This document shows, in pieces, positions 1 through 6,477 of a stretch of DNA of 9,598 nt. Position 1 is the stretch's first letter, and every line of letters begins with the position of its first letter. Below the pieces are notes generated by a model. That model searched no databases. It had not been told where the DNA came from and saw only the letters and a list, made by a program, of their open reading frames with translations. The DNA is from Betaproteobacteria bacterium (GTDB taxonomy: Bacteria > Pseudomonadota > Gammaproteobacteria > Burkholderiales > Rhodocyclaceae): assembly GCA_025997075.1 (NCBI GenBank), contig BNUC01000135.1:1-9598 (forward strand). The letters are read 5' to 3'. The position numbers and the translations under genes were made by a program.

Positions 1-214
1 CACAACTATCGTCCTTGCCCACTTTCCCTCCACACGGCATAAAGCGGACTTCGACGAAAACCAGCGCCTTGCCGTCCCGGCAGATCAGATCGATTTCCCC
101 ACCCCGGCAACGGTAATTGCGTTCGATCATCGTCAGTTGGCGCTGTTCGAGAAAGCGGGCCGCGAGGTCTTCGGCAAGTTGCCCGGTACGTGTCGTGGTA
201 TCGTTAGTGCTCAT
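1..214 (-). CDS. yraN: YraN family (UPF0102) protein, 5' part only, probably disrupted
   Basis: Read on the minus strand from ATG at 214-212, the frame gives 71 residues and runs off the window edge. Residues 1-57 carry the UPF0102 pattern: [18 protein letters not shown] (31-48), then LVFVEVR (51-57). This is the nuclease-fold core with the GEIDLI acidic motif; the cellular role of the family is unclear. YraN proteins usually run to about 115-130 residues and continue after VEVR with a basic stretch and a K-Q/R-rich helix. Here residues 58-71 ([14 protein letters not shown]) do not resemble that. The DNA encoding them (1-49) is an exact inverted copy of 1261-1309, so the gene appears broken by a repeat. 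If the sequence beyond the edge follows the 1310-1322 copy, a stop comes after four more codons. The gene diverges from rsmI with 17 bp between start codons. Identity of the N-terminal half is strong; disruption is inferred. Confidence 0.75.
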   Translation of the reverse strand, partial: MSTNDTTTRTGQLAEDLAARFLEQRQLTMIERNYRCRGGEIDLICRDGKALVFVEVRFMPCGGKVGKDDSC

Positions 215-231
215 CGGTTCGGAAACAGGAC

Positions 232-1098
232 ATGACGGAAGAATCGCCTGCATTATATGTGGTGCCAACGCCGCTCGGTAACCTTTCGGATATGACGCCG
301 CGCGCGGTGGATGTGCTGCGCCGCGTCGCCTGGGTGGCGTGCGAGGATACGCGGCACAGCGCGCCGCTGCTCCGGCATTTCGGCGTTTCGGCGCGTTTGC
401 TGGCGGCGCATGAGCACAACGAGGAAGTCGCGGCGCGGCAGATCGTCGCCCGTTTGAACGAAGGCGAATCGGTGGCGCTGGTTTGCGATGCCGGAACTCC
501 GGCTGTTTCCGATCCCGGCGCCCGCCTGGTGGCGCGCGTGCGCGAGGCGGGCTTTCCGGTTGTTCCGCTGCCGGGGCCGTGCGCGGCGGTGACGGCGCTG
601 TCCGCATCCGGCCTCACCGAGCCGCATTTTTTGTTCTATGGCTTCCTGCCCGCCAAGGCCAGGCAGCGCGAGACGGCCTTGCGCGAATTGGCCGGGGCGC
701 CTTTTGCGTCATATGCGCTGGTATTCTACGAGGCGCCACACCGTATCGTGGAAACTGTCGGATCGCTGCTTTCCGTGTTCGGGCCGCAGCGTACCCTGGT
801 ATTCGCCCGTGAGCTGACCAAACTGTTTGAAACCGTCCATGTCTGTCCGCTGGGTGAAGCGCCGGGCTGGTTGGAGGCGGATGCCAAGCACCAGCGCGGC
901 GAATTCGTGTTGATTGTCTCCGGGGCTTTATCTTCCTTATCTTCCTTATCTTCCGCCGACGATGGCGAAGGAGAGCGTGTATTGAAACTTCTTCTTGACG
1001 AGGGCTTGCCGGTCAAACAGGCGGCGAAGCTGGCGCACGCCATTACCGGGGCGGCAAAGAAGGCGATGTATGATCGGGCGCTGCAACTGCGCGAATAG
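232..1098 (+). CDS. rsmI: 16S rRNA (cytidine(1402)-2'-O)-methyltransferase RsmI
   Basis: This cytosolic SAM-dependent enzyme methylates the 2'-O of C1402 in the 16S rRNA decoding centre. The 288-residue length is normal. Motifs in order: [12 protein letters not shown] (11-22), CEDTRHS (37-43), [13 protein letters not shown] (84-96), the SAM-site [15 protein letters not shown] (114-128), FYGFLP (135-140), FYEAPHRI (165-172), [10 protein letters not shown] (192-201) and RGEFVLIV (222-229). The C-terminal helical domain spans about 249-288. The start is ATG at 232, just after GGAAACAGGA; that spacing is tight, but the next residues match the family N-terminus. The linker between methylase and C-terminal domain holds three exact 9-bp tandem units encoding LSSLSSLSS (residues 233-241), which is not a family feature. 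The gene diverges from yraN, the usual betaproteobacterial arrangement, so its promoter must lie inside the yraN coding region. Confidence 0.97.
   Translation: MTEESPALYVVPTPLGNLSDMTPRAVDVLRRVAWVACEDTRHSAPLLRHFGVSARLLAAHEHNEEVAARQIVARLNEGESVALVCDAGTPAVSDPGARLVARVREAGFPVVPLPGPCAAVTALSASGLTEPHFLFYGFLPAKARQRETALRELAGAPFASYALVFYEAPHRIVETVGSLLSVFGPQRTLVFARELTKLFETVHVCPLGEAPGWLEADAKHQRGEFVLIVSGALSSLSSLSSADDGEGERVLKLLLDEGLPVKQAAKLAHAITGAAKKAMYDRALQLRE
928..954 (+). repeat. 9-bp tandem repeat (TTATCTTCC x3) inside rsmI
   Basis: Three perfect head-to-tail copies of TTATCTTCC lie in frame and encode Leu-Ser-Ser three times in the RsmI interdomain linker. Because the unit is a multiple of three, gain or loss of copies keeps the frame. 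Confidence 0.9.
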
Positions 1099-1112
1099 CG
1101 CAGTTTATGTTT
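1087..1112 (+). terminator. Candidate rho-independent terminator of rsmI
   Basis: CTGCGC (1087-1092) pairs with GCGCAG (1098-1103) over a five-base loop and is followed by TTTATGTTT. The hairpin overlaps the last codons and the TAG stop of rsmI. The stem is short and the T tract is interrupted, so termination efficiency is uncertain. Confidence 0.45.
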
Positions 1113-1140
1113 CTGACAAGCGGGCGAGGGGAATACCCTT

Positions 1141-1187
1141 CTTCTCCCCGCGTGCGGGGAGAAGGTGGCCGAAGGCCGGATGAGGGG
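1141..1187 (+). repeat. REP-like palindromic element, copy 1
   Basis: A perfect 11-bp stem (1141-1151 with 1154-1164, loop GT) is followed by a smaller GGCC-GAA-GGCC hairpin (1167-1177) and GGATGAGGGG. The same 47-bp layout occurs in opposite orientation at 7045-7091, with small differences in the stem and loop. This is the form of a dispersed extragenic palindrome. It may also act as a transcription stop or mRNA stabiliser behind rsmI. Confidence 0.8.
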
Positions 1188-1216
1188 AGTATCCGTGCTT
1201 AATTGCTTTTCCCAGG

Positions 1217-1265
1217 TGTTACGGATTTTTAGACTTGACCGGTTTTGTAGTTTTTGGATTGTCCG
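1217..1265 (+). repeat. Dispersed 49-bp repeat, copy A
   Basis: This AT-rich segment begins TGTTACGGATTTTTAG and ends TTGTCCG. It matches 3160-3208 at 48 of 49 positions, in the same orientation; the only difference is A1258 versus C3201. Its last five bases, GTCCG, are also the first five of the neighbouring repeat at 1261-1309. I recognise no transposase or known insertion-sequence end in it. It could be the end of a mobile element or of a small non-autonomous one. Confidence 0.85.
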
Positions 1266-1309
1266 CTTTATGCCGTGTGGAGGGAAAGTGGGCAAGGACG
1301 ATAGTTGTG
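1261..1309 (+). repeat. 49-bp repeat, inverted partner of positions 1-49
   Basis: These 49 bases are the exact reverse complement of positions 1-49. The two copies form a perfect inverted pair around yraN' and rsmI. On the strand shown, the copy can be read [16 protein letters not shown] and reaches an in-frame TGA at 1320-1322. Since position 1 is the window edge, the true repeat may be longer. Confidence 0.9.
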
Positions 1310-1413
1310 AGAGTGTGGCGTGAGAGGGAGATTTGGCTCGAAGTTTGGCGGATTGAACGGAAAGAGAACTACATGAAAACGCAACAAAACAATCGAAATT
1401 TCTCTGTCCTCTA
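1310..1413. other. Gap between repeat and oxidoreductase stump, no gene seen
   Basis: This completes the gene-free stretch 1099-1413 (terminator candidate, REP-like element and the two 49-bp repeats lie before it). The sequence is AT-richer than its neighbours. It contains CTGTCCTCT at 1404-1412, a motif seen again at 1438-1446 and at 9075-9083. GTCCTCTATT at 1406-1415 is repeated at 1458-1467. I see no start codon with a convincing ribosome binding site and no recognisable protein. Confidence 0.5.
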
Positions 1414-1695
1414 TTGCCTGTCATGAATAATAGTGGTCTGTCCTCTGGTCCCTACTGGTCCTCTATTACTTGTTACAAGCAGGATGAAAACCGCTCCTGG
1501 TACAAACCGTTCTTTTGCGAGACGCTTTACGTCGAGCGCAAGGATCCCCTGGCCGAACAGATTGCCCATTTTGCCGCTGTCATTCGCGGCGAAGCTGAAC
1601 CGCTGGTCTCGGCGCGCGACGGCTTGCAGAACCTGCGTGTGACGGAAGCGGTCGTCGAGGCGGCGCGTAGTGGTTCGGTTATCGCCACCGTTTGA
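1414..1695 (+). pseudogene. C-terminal remnant of a Gfo/Idh/MocA family oxidoreductase
   Basis: The open frame ends at TGA 1693-1695. From about 1480 it reads DENRSWYKPF, DPLAEQIAHFAAVIRGEAEP, LVSARDGLQNLRVTEAVVEAA and RSGSVIATV. This matches the closing helix-strand segment of NAD(P)-dependent sugar/inositol dehydrogenases of the Gfo/Idh/MocA type, which normally run to about 330-380 residues. Only about 75 residues are left. The Rossmann nucleotide-binding domain and the catalytic EKP motif are missing, and the upstream DNA (1217-1470) is repeats and low-complexity sequence. The leading codons (from TTG 1414 or ATG 1423) lie in that unrelated DNA, so translation is probably meaningless. The codon use of the homologous part is normal and GC-rich, so the truncation may be recent. 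The family assignment is confident; loss of function is inferred from length. Confidence 0.75.
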
Positions 1696-1710
1696 CCGTA
1701 ATCCGGAATA

Positions 1711-1735
1711 GCCCCGCAAAGGGCGTTTCGCTTTT
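1711..1735 (+). terminator. Weak hairpin with T-rich tail after the oxidoreductase stump
   Basis: GCCC (1711-1714) pairs with GGGC (1721-1724), followed by GTTTCGCTTTT. It could be the original terminator of the truncated oxidoreductase gene. The stem has only four pairs. The rest of 1696-1815 shows nothing else I can name. Confidence 0.25.
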
Positions 1736-1815
1736 CCGCCCTGCACGCTGGCGTTCTTTGATCGAAGTTTGTGCGCGAAGGAGTTTTCTTCCTGCCATAA
1801 TCGTGTAATGCGGCT

Positions 1816-3030
1816 TCATTTTTTGGAACGGCTACGCTCTTCGATCAAGGCTTGTATGCGCCCGAGTTTTTCTTCTATCTTCATTTTAAAACCGCCATCC
1901 ACCTCTTGCGCAGCGTGATAAGCCGCGACCGCTTCGATCAGTCGCGCCGTGCCGCGCTCGCGTGTGCCCAAACTCTCCAAGGCTATCCCGAGCTTGTATT
2001 GAGTCATCGCCCAATCCTGCGCAGCGGATTTGCGCCTCGACACTTCGCGCTCGCGGGTTCTTTCCTTGAGCGCTTCGCGGTAAGCCGCGATCGCTTCGAT
2101 CAAACGCGCCGTACCGGGCTCGCGTTCGCCCAGACTCAGCAAGGCAAATCCGAGGCTGTCCTGCATATTTGCCCAAGCGTGAGGATCGCTCTCGCGGGTG
2201 CGTACCTTGAGAGCTTCGTGGTAAGCCGCGACCGCTTCGAGCAGCCGCGCCGTGCCGGGTTCGCGTTCACCCAATACCCGCAAGACAAGCCCGAGGTCGG
2301 ATTGCACCTCCGCCCATTTTGTCGGGGCGCTCTCGCGGGTGTATACCTTGAGCACCTCGCGGTAAGCCTCAGCCGATTCGAGCAGCCACGCCGTGCCGGA
2401 ATCGCGCGTACCCAGACCCAGTTCCCATAAGACAGACCCGAGGGCACGCTGAGTCTTCGCCCAATCCAGCGGTACGCGCTCGCGGGTAAATTCCTTGAGC
2501 GCTTCACGAAAAGCTGTGACCGCTTCCCGGTAAGCGGCAACCATTCCTGCTTCTCTCTGTGCCGTGTAGGGCAGGTGGTCTCCCTCTCTTTTCAAAGCTT
2601 TTCCGAGATTGTATTGGCTTTCTGCCCAAGCATCGACATCACTCTTTCTATCGATTTCCGATACTAACTGACGATAAAGTTCGATTGCTTCCCCTGATGC
2701 CTTGGGATCGAAATTGCGATACCCCAAGTCAGACAAGGCCTTGGCCTGTTTCTCACGGTATTGTCTGGCAAGCGCGGAATCGACCGATGCAGCGAGTCTG
2801 GCGGCTTCGGCGTAAGAAGCAGCCGCTTTGCGACGATTGGCCTGTATGCCTTGTAGTGCGGCTTCAGCCAGATTAGCGGCCGCCGCAGCGGCGGAGAGTT
2901 GCTGCGGCGGAGATGCGGATTCCTGCTGTGAGACAGCGGATTTCTGCTGCGGGGTTTCGCACCCTGCCACAAGCAACACCAGCAGACATACCGTCAAGCA
3001 TCTGAAAGGTGGAATTTCCATTTTCGGCAT
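1816..3030 (-). CDS. TPR-repeat lipoprotein of unknown function
   Basis: The 404-residue product has a lipoprotein signal peptide: a hydrophobic run at 12-23 and the lipobox VAGC, with the lipidated Cys at 24. It is therefore probably membrane-anchored and faces the periplasm. A Gln/Ser/Ala-rich linker (25-55) and a helical region (to about 130) precede five TPR-like modules. Each module opens with Trp-Ala and a conserved Leu-Gly (W135, W190, W239, W286, W340) and contains the pattern GT-A-LLEAVAAY-EALK. Module spacing is about 47-55 residues, longer than a classic 34-residue TPR. The central modules are nearly identical, pointing to recent internal duplication. Such repeats usually bind protein partners, but the partner is unknown and I do not recognise an orthologous gene name. 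ATG 3030 and ATG 3021 (starting MEIPPFR) are both possible starts; neither has a clear Shine-Dalgarno. It converges on the 1414-1695 stump and diverges from pyrC. Confidence 0.85.
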   Translation of the reverse strand: MPKMEIPPFRCLTVCLLVLLVAGCETPQQKSAVSQQESASPPQQLSAAAAAANLAEAALQGIQANRRKAAASYAEAARLAASVDSALARQYREKQAKALSDLGYRNFDPKASGEAIELYRQLVSEIDRKSDVDAWAESQYNLGKALKREGDHLPYTAQREAGMVAAYREAVTAFREALKEFTRERVPLDWAKTQRALGSVLWELGLGTRDSGTAWLLESAEAYREVLKVYTRESAPTKWAEVQSDLGLVLRVLGEREPGTARLLEAVAAYHEALKVRTRESDPHAWANMQDSLGFALLSLGEREPGTARLIEAIAAYREALKERTREREVSRRKSAAQDWAMTQYKLGIALESLGTRERGTARLIEAVAAYHAAQEVDGGFKMKIEEKLGRIQALIEERSRSKK

Positions 3031-3081
3031 GGTGTCGAATTACGTTTTGGTTAAAACTCGGTAGATGACTCTTTGGAAACG

Positions 3082-3094
3082 CTGATTTAATCAG
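3082..3094. promoter_or_regulatory. Small palindrome CTGATTTAATCAG between divergent genes
   Basis: A perfect 6-bp inverted repeat around one base lies between the TPR lipoprotein start and the predicted pyrC promoter. It could be an operator, or it may simply be AT-rich sequence. No known regulator site is recognised. Confidence 0.25.
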
Positions 3095-3102
3095 ATCAGT
3101 CG

Positions 3103-3130
3103 TTGATTTTGTAAATAGTGCCCGTATACT
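3103..3130 (+). promoter_or_regulatory. Predicted sigma70 promoter for pyrC
   Basis: TTGATT (3103-3108) and TATACT (3125-3130) are separated by 16 bp. The -10 matches consensus at five of six positions and the -35 at four of six. Transcription would start near 3137, leaving a leader of about 110 nt that includes the 49-bp repeat copy B before the pyrC ATG at 3249. Confidence 0.5.
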
Positions 3131-3159
3131 TTGAGCCAGTCCAGCCCTTTGCCGGAGAA

Positions 3160-3208
3160 TGTTACGGATTTTTAGACTTGACCGGTTTTGTAGTTTTTGG
3201 CTTGTCCG
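3160..3208 (+). repeat. Dispersed 49-bp repeat, copy B
   Basis: This is the second copy of the repeat at 1217-1265 (48 of 49 identical), sitting between the predicted pyrC promoter and the pyrC start codon. After the shared GTCCG at its end, the sequence goes its own way (TTTCAACT), unlike copy A. GTCCG therefore marks the boundary of the common unit. Confidence 0.85.
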
Positions 3209-3248
3209 TTTCAACTAAAATTCAGGCATTCGGTCAGAAATAACAAAC

Positions 3249-4295
3249 ATGCAAATCACCCTCACCCGTCCCGATGACTGGCATCTCCATCTACGCGATG
3301 GGGAGGCGTTGCAGGCCGTCCTCCCGCATAGCGTCCGCCAGTTTGCCCGCGCCATCATCATGCCCAATCTGCGTCCCCCGGTGGTGACGGTGGCCGCCGC
3401 CGCCGATTATCGACAGCGCATTCTGGATGCTTTGCCGGACGGGGCGCGTTTCGAACCCCTGATGACGCTCTATCTCACCGACAGCACGCCCGCCGACGAG
3501 ATTCGGCGCGCCGTTGACAGCGGCTTCGTCAAGGCGGTCAAGTTATATCCCGCTGGCGCGACAACCCATTCGGATGCCGGCGTAAGCGATCTGAGCCAAT
3601 GTGATCCGGCGCTCGCCGAGATGGAAAGGGCAGGAATGCCGCTGCTGGTTCATGGCGAGGTCACGGACCCGGCGATCGACCTTTTTGACCGCGAAAGCGT
3701 GTTCATCGAGACGGTGCTGCAAGCGCTGCTCAAGAGGCGTCCCGGATTGCGCGTGGTGTTCGAGCACATCACGACGAAGGAAGCCGCCGAATTCGTGGCC
3801 TCGGCGGGCGATACCCTTGCGGCGACGATCACCGCGCATCATCTGCTTTACAACCGCAATGCGATTTTTGCCGGCGGCGTGCGTCCGCATTACTATTGCC
3901 TGCCGATATTAAAGCGCGAGAAGCACCGCGCGGCCTTGGTGCGAGCGGCCACTTCGGGCAGCCCGAAGTTCTTTCTCGGCACCGATTCGGCGCCACATGC
4001 GCGCCGCGCGAAAGAAGCCGCTTGCGGATGCGCCGGATGCTTTACGGCCTTGTCGGCGCTTGAATTGTATGCCGAGGCGTTCGATCTGGCGGGGAGTCTG
4101 GAGAAACTGGAGGCTTTTGCCAGTTTCAACGGGGCCGATTTCTATCGTTTGCCGCGCAACAAAGGATCGGTGATCCTGGAAAAAGAGGCATGGACGCTGC
4201 CGGAAAGTCTGCCTTATGCGCTTGATGACGAACTGGCGCCTCTACGGGCCGGCGAGTTGCTTACATGGAAACTTCGGGAAACTTCGGATCAGTAA
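3249..4295 (+). CDS. pyrC: Dihydroorotase, class II (PyrC)
   Basis: This cytosolic zinc enzyme cyclises N-carbamoyl-L-aspartate to dihydroorotate, the third step of pyrimidine synthesis. The 348 residues equal the E. coli enzyme in length. Metal ligands: H12 and H14 in WHLHLRDG, the carboxylated lysine K98 in [12 protein letters not shown]135 in LLVHGEV, H173 in FEHITTK and the catalytic D246 in GTDSAPH. R16, N40 (MPNL) and the loop CGCAGCF (259-265) are also in place. All sit four residues earlier than in E. coli because of a shorter N-terminus. The ATG at 3249 is chosen because the family sequence begins at once ([16 protein letters not shown]), although no strong Shine-Dalgarno precedes it. 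The small lipoprotein gene starts 14 bp downstream and probably shares the transcript. Confidence 0.97.
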   Translation: MQITLTRPDDWHLHLRDGEALQAVLPHSVRQFARAIIMPNLRPPVVTVAAAADYRQRILDALPDGARFEPLMTLYLTDSTPADEIRRAVDSGFVKAVKLYPAGATTHSDAGVSDLSQCDPALAEMERAGMPLLVHGEVTDPAIDLFDRESVFIETVLQALLKRRPGLRVVFEHITTKEAAEFVASAGDTLAATITAHHLLYNRNAIFAGGVRPHYYCLPILKREKHRAALVRAATSGSPKFFLGTDSAPHARRAKEAACGCAGCFTALSALELYAEAFDLAGSLEKLEAFASFNGADFYRLPRNKGSVILEKEAWTLPESLPYALDDELAPLRAGELLTWKLRETSDQ

Positions 4296-4309
4296 AAGGG
4301 AGAGTCATC

Positions 4310-4780
4310 GTGCATCTGTCCCGGTCAATCTTGCTGCTGCTTTTGTCGCCGCTCTTTGTCGCCTGCTCGGATCTGCGCGCCACGTTCGAGATCAACGGCG
4401 GCGCGCATTCCTTGAGCCTGATACGGATAACCACCCTGCCCTGGGCGAAAACGGCGGAATATGCCGTGGTGGTTTCACGCATGCCCAGCTGCGCGCGCAG
4501 GCATGCCATGCCGAACGCGGGTCTCCATACCAAGGTCGAGGTTTACTCGCCGGGCAACGATGCCTGGATTCTTCAACAAGGCAGACGCATGTACGTGGTC
4601 GAGACACGCACCTGTGAAGGCTTCGCCAGGCTCGACGCCGTGCCGGAAGACGGCATGGGGCCGCTGATGGGGACATTCCAGATGCGCGGTGAAAATCTGG
4701 TATTCGTGGCGGCGCCCAAACCGCAGAACGAACCTGCCGCCGCACCCGCTCCCGCATCGGGCGGCGCGTCGGGAGCTTGA
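4310..4780 (+). CDS. Small conserved lipoprotein of unknown function, next to pyrC
   Basis: I chose GTG at 4310 because AGGGAGAG (4297-4304) lies five bases upstream and the product then begins with a proper lipoprotein signal: MHLSRS, a Leu-rich run (7-12) and the lipobox FVAC with Cys19. A longer reading from ATG 4265 overlaps pyrC and spoils the signal peptide. The mature 138-residue protein has a beta-rich look, two further cysteines (C61, C102) that could form a disulfide, a distinctive segment VEVYSPGNDAWILQQGRRMY (76-95), and a disordered Ala/Pro-rich tail (from about 137). I recall similar proteins beside pyrC or rnpB in betaproteobacteria, but no function is known to me. Its 3' end abuts the rnpB promoter. 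Confidence 0.85.
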   Translation: MHLSRSILLLLLSPLFVACSDLRATFEINGGAHSLSLIRITTLPWAKTAEYAVVVSRMPSCARRHAMPNAGLHTKVEVYSPGNDAWILQQGRRMYVVETRTCEGFARLDAVPEDGMGPLMGTFQMRGENLVFVAAPKPQNEPAAAPAPASGGASGA

Positions 4781-4795
4781 TTCGCGCACAGCGCG

Positions 4796-4801
4796 TATAA
4801 T
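4796..4801 (+). promoter_or_regulatory. -10 box of the rnpB promoter
   Basis: A perfect TATAAT lies seven bases before the predicted 5' end of RNase P RNA. I find no good -35 at 16-18 bp. TTGATT at 4777-4782 is only 13 bp away and overlaps the stop codon of the preceding gene. Confidence 0.6.
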
Positions 4802-4808
4802 CCGCTCC

Positions 4809-5180
4809 GGGAAGTCGGCCAGGCAACCGCTGCGTGTTTTAAAACACGGGGAGGAAAGTCCGGGCTTCATAGAGCAGGATGCCGGCTAACGGCCGGGCGC
4901 TATAAGCCGCAAGGCAAAGGCGACGGAAAGTGCAACAGAGAGCAGACCGCCCAAGTCCGGGGTAACCCGGAACGGCAAGGGTGAAACGGTGGGGTAAGAG
5001 CCCACCGCGGACGTGGCGACACGGACGGCACGGCAAACCCCATCCGAAGCAAGGCCAAATAGGGAAGCGCATGGCGTGGCTCGCGTTGCTTCCGGGTAGG
5101 CTGCTTGAGCGCATCGGCAACGCTGCGCCTAGAGGAATGGTTGCCCACGACAGAACCCGGCTTATCGGCCGGCTTCCCCC
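4809..5180 (+). ncRNA. rnpB: RNase P RNA, bacterial type A
   Basis: This is the catalytic RNA that, with the protein RnpA, removes 5' leaders from pre-tRNAs. Helix P1 forms between 4809-4820 and 5167-5178 with a single G-U pair, which fixes both ends; the exact 3' end may be a few bases off. Conserved blocks appear in order: GAGGAAAGTCCGGGC (4851-4865), TGCAACAGAGAGCA (4931-4944), AAGGGTGAAACGGTG (from 4977), AAGGCCAAATAGGG (5051-5064), GGTAGGCTGCTTGAGC (5095-5110) and ACAGAACCCGGCTTATCGG (5150-5168). The length of about 372 nt is close to the 377 nt of E. coli. P3 is a compact palindrome (GTGTTTTAAAACAC, 4834-4847). I could not place the canonical GGU of loop L15 with certainty; CATGGCG stands in the expected area. 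No convincing terminator is seen in the 52 bp before the converging ubiE stop. Confidence 0.97.
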
Positions 5181-5232
5181 TGTTTCGGGCCGTGGCGGGG
5201 CTCTATCGCCTTCGGCGCGAAGTCAGGTCTTC

Positions 5233-5973
5233 TCAGAATTTGAACCCGCGATGCAAGGCGACGACGCCCATCGTCAGATTGAAATATTCGACGTTTTCAA
5301 AACCGGCGTCTTCCATCATCGACTGCAATGTCTCCTGATCCGGATGCATGCGGATTGACTCGGCCAGGTAGCGATAACTGGCTTCGTCCTGGGTGACGAG
5401 TTCGCCGACGCGCGGAATGATCTTGAAGGAATAGGCGTCGTAAATCGGCGCGAGCGGTTTCCAGATGCATGAAAACTCCAGTACCAGCAGTCGGCCACCG
5501 GGACGCAACACGCGGAACAACTCGGCCAGCGCCTGATCCTTGTGCGTCATGTTGCGCAGGCCGAAGGCAAGCGAGACGCAGTCGAAATAAGCATCGGGGA
5601 AAGGCAGCTTTTCCGCGTCGCACTGCGCCACGGGGAGAAGGAAGCCTTTATCCGCAAGACGGTCCCGCCCACGGGTCAGCATCGCGTTGTTGATGTCGGT
5701 AAGCCAGACCTGTCCGCTCTTTCCCACGCGGCGGGCAAAAGCCAGCGACAGGTCGCCGGAACCGCCCGCGACATCAAGCACGCGCGAACCCTCGCGTACG
5801 CCGCTGCGACCGATGGTGAAGGCTTTCCAGAGCCGGTGCAGGCCGCCTGACATCAGGTCATTCATCAGATCGTAACGCTGCACAACCGAATCGAAGACAT
5901 CGGCGACGCGCCGGGCTTTGTCGTCTTCACCAACCTGCTCAAAACCGAAATGAGTTTGATTCTGCGTGTTCAT
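5233..5973 (-). CDS. ubiE: Ubiquinone/menaquinone biosynthesis C-methyltransferase UbiE
   Basis: This SAM-dependent enzyme C-methylates 2-polyprenyl-6-methoxy-1,4-benzoquinol (and demethylmenaquinol where present) at the membrane-cytosol interface. The 246 residues are normal for the family. Motifs: the UbiE signature [16 protein letters not shown] (34-49), SAM motif [12 protein letters not shown] (65-75), the acidic D93 after strand 2, [13 protein letters not shown] (137-149) and [15 protein letters not shown] (154-168). The C-terminal [15 protein letters not shown] is typical. ATG 5973 is the family start, though the Shine-Dalgarno is weak. The DUF971 gene ends 33 bp upstream on the same strand, so the two form an operon. 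The downstream neighbour rnpB converges, with 52 bp between. Confidence 0.97.
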   Translation of the reverse strand: MNTQNQTHFGFEQVGEDDKARRVADVFDSVVQRYDLMNDLMSGGLHRLWKAFTIGRSGVREGSRVLDVAGGSGDLSLAFARRVGKSGQVWLTDINNAMLTRGRDRLADKGFLLPVAQCDAEKLPFPDAYFDCVSLAFGLRNMTHKDQALAELFRVLRPGGRLLVLEFSCIWKPLAPIYDAYSFKIIPRVGELVTQDEASYRYLAESIRMHPDQETLQSMMEDAGFENVEYFNLTMGVVALHRGFKF

Positions 5974-6006
5974 GGGGATACCGCCAAGAGTGAGCGCTAA
6001 CGTGAG

Positions 6007-6435
6007 TCAACGCGCCAGGCCGCACTTCGGCGCGGGCGCGGGAGGAAGTTCAGGACATTCGGCCGGCTCGCGGCTCGCCCCGGCGGTCGCGAGCCGGTCA
6101 AGGTAGGTCCGCCATAATTCGTCGCGGCGAAGGCCCAGGCCATGCAGGACATCCCACGAGTACAGTCCGCTTTCATGACCATCGGAAAACATCGGGCGGA
6201 TCGCGTAATTGCCGACCGGCTCGATGCGCAGGATGTCGATGTCGCGCTTGCCGATCTGCAACTTCTCCTGCCCGACACCATGACCGCGCACCTCGGCGGA
6301 GGGAGAAAACACGCGCAGAAACTCGTAGCTCAGTTCAAAACGATCACCGTTGTCGAAAACGATTTCAAACAAGCGTGATTTCTGGTGCAACTTGATCTCG
6401 ACGGGAACAGGAGTATCGGGACGCAAACCAGCCAT
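6007..6435 (-). CDS. DUF971 (GBBH-like N-terminal domain) protein
   Basis: This small single-domain protein resembles the N-terminal region of gamma-butyrobetaine hydroxylase. From the preferred start it has 142 residues with PVEIKLHQKSRLFEIVFDNG (11-30), YEFLRVFSPSAEVRGHG (37-53), IEPVGNYAIRPMFSDGHESG (71-90) and LYSWDVLHGLG (91-101), followed by a Pro/Ala-rich tail. No catalytic 2-oxoglutarate oxygenase domain is attached, so it is not itself a hydroxylase. Related stand-alone domains are linked to iron-sulfur or metal handling in other settings, but the role here is unknown. ATG 6435 fits the family N-terminus (MAGLRPDTPVPVEIKLHQ). ATG 6456 and ATG 6477 are in frame upstream, and none of the three has a clear Shine-Dalgarno. 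The close spacing to ubiE suggests co-transcription and perhaps a link to quinone metabolism. Confidence 0.9.
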   Translation of the reverse strand: MAGLRPDTPVPVEIKLHQKSRLFEIVFDNGDRFELSYEFLRVFSPSAEVRGHGVGQEKLQIGKRDIDILRIEPVGNYAIRPMFSDGHESGLYSWDVLHGLGLRRDELWRTYLDRLATAGASREPAECPELPPAPAPKCGLAR

Positions 6436-6477
6436 GGTCGGACTCGCGGGGTTCATGGATAAGAGAAACACCATCAT

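Noticed and set aside
483..812. Open frame of about 109 codons on the plus strand inside rsmI
   Set aside because: Out-of-frame shadow of a clearly conserved gene; the Arg/Ala/Gly-rich composition is typical of GC-rich alternative frames.
726..1424. Long minus-strand frame of about 232 codons across the rsmI 3' end and the repeats
   Set aside because: It is antisense to RsmI and then runs through the 49-bp and REP-like repeats; no family pattern. Its interest is only as a marker of the shared repeat peptide.
4265..4309. Longer start (ATG 4265) for the small lipoprotein
   Set aside because: It overlaps the end of pyrC and puts a hydrophilic stretch before the signal peptide, while GTG 4310 has a good Shine-Dalgarno.
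5207..5222. Hairpin CGCCTTCGGCG after rnpB as its terminator
   Set aside because: Short stem and no T tract on the plus strand; too weak to call.
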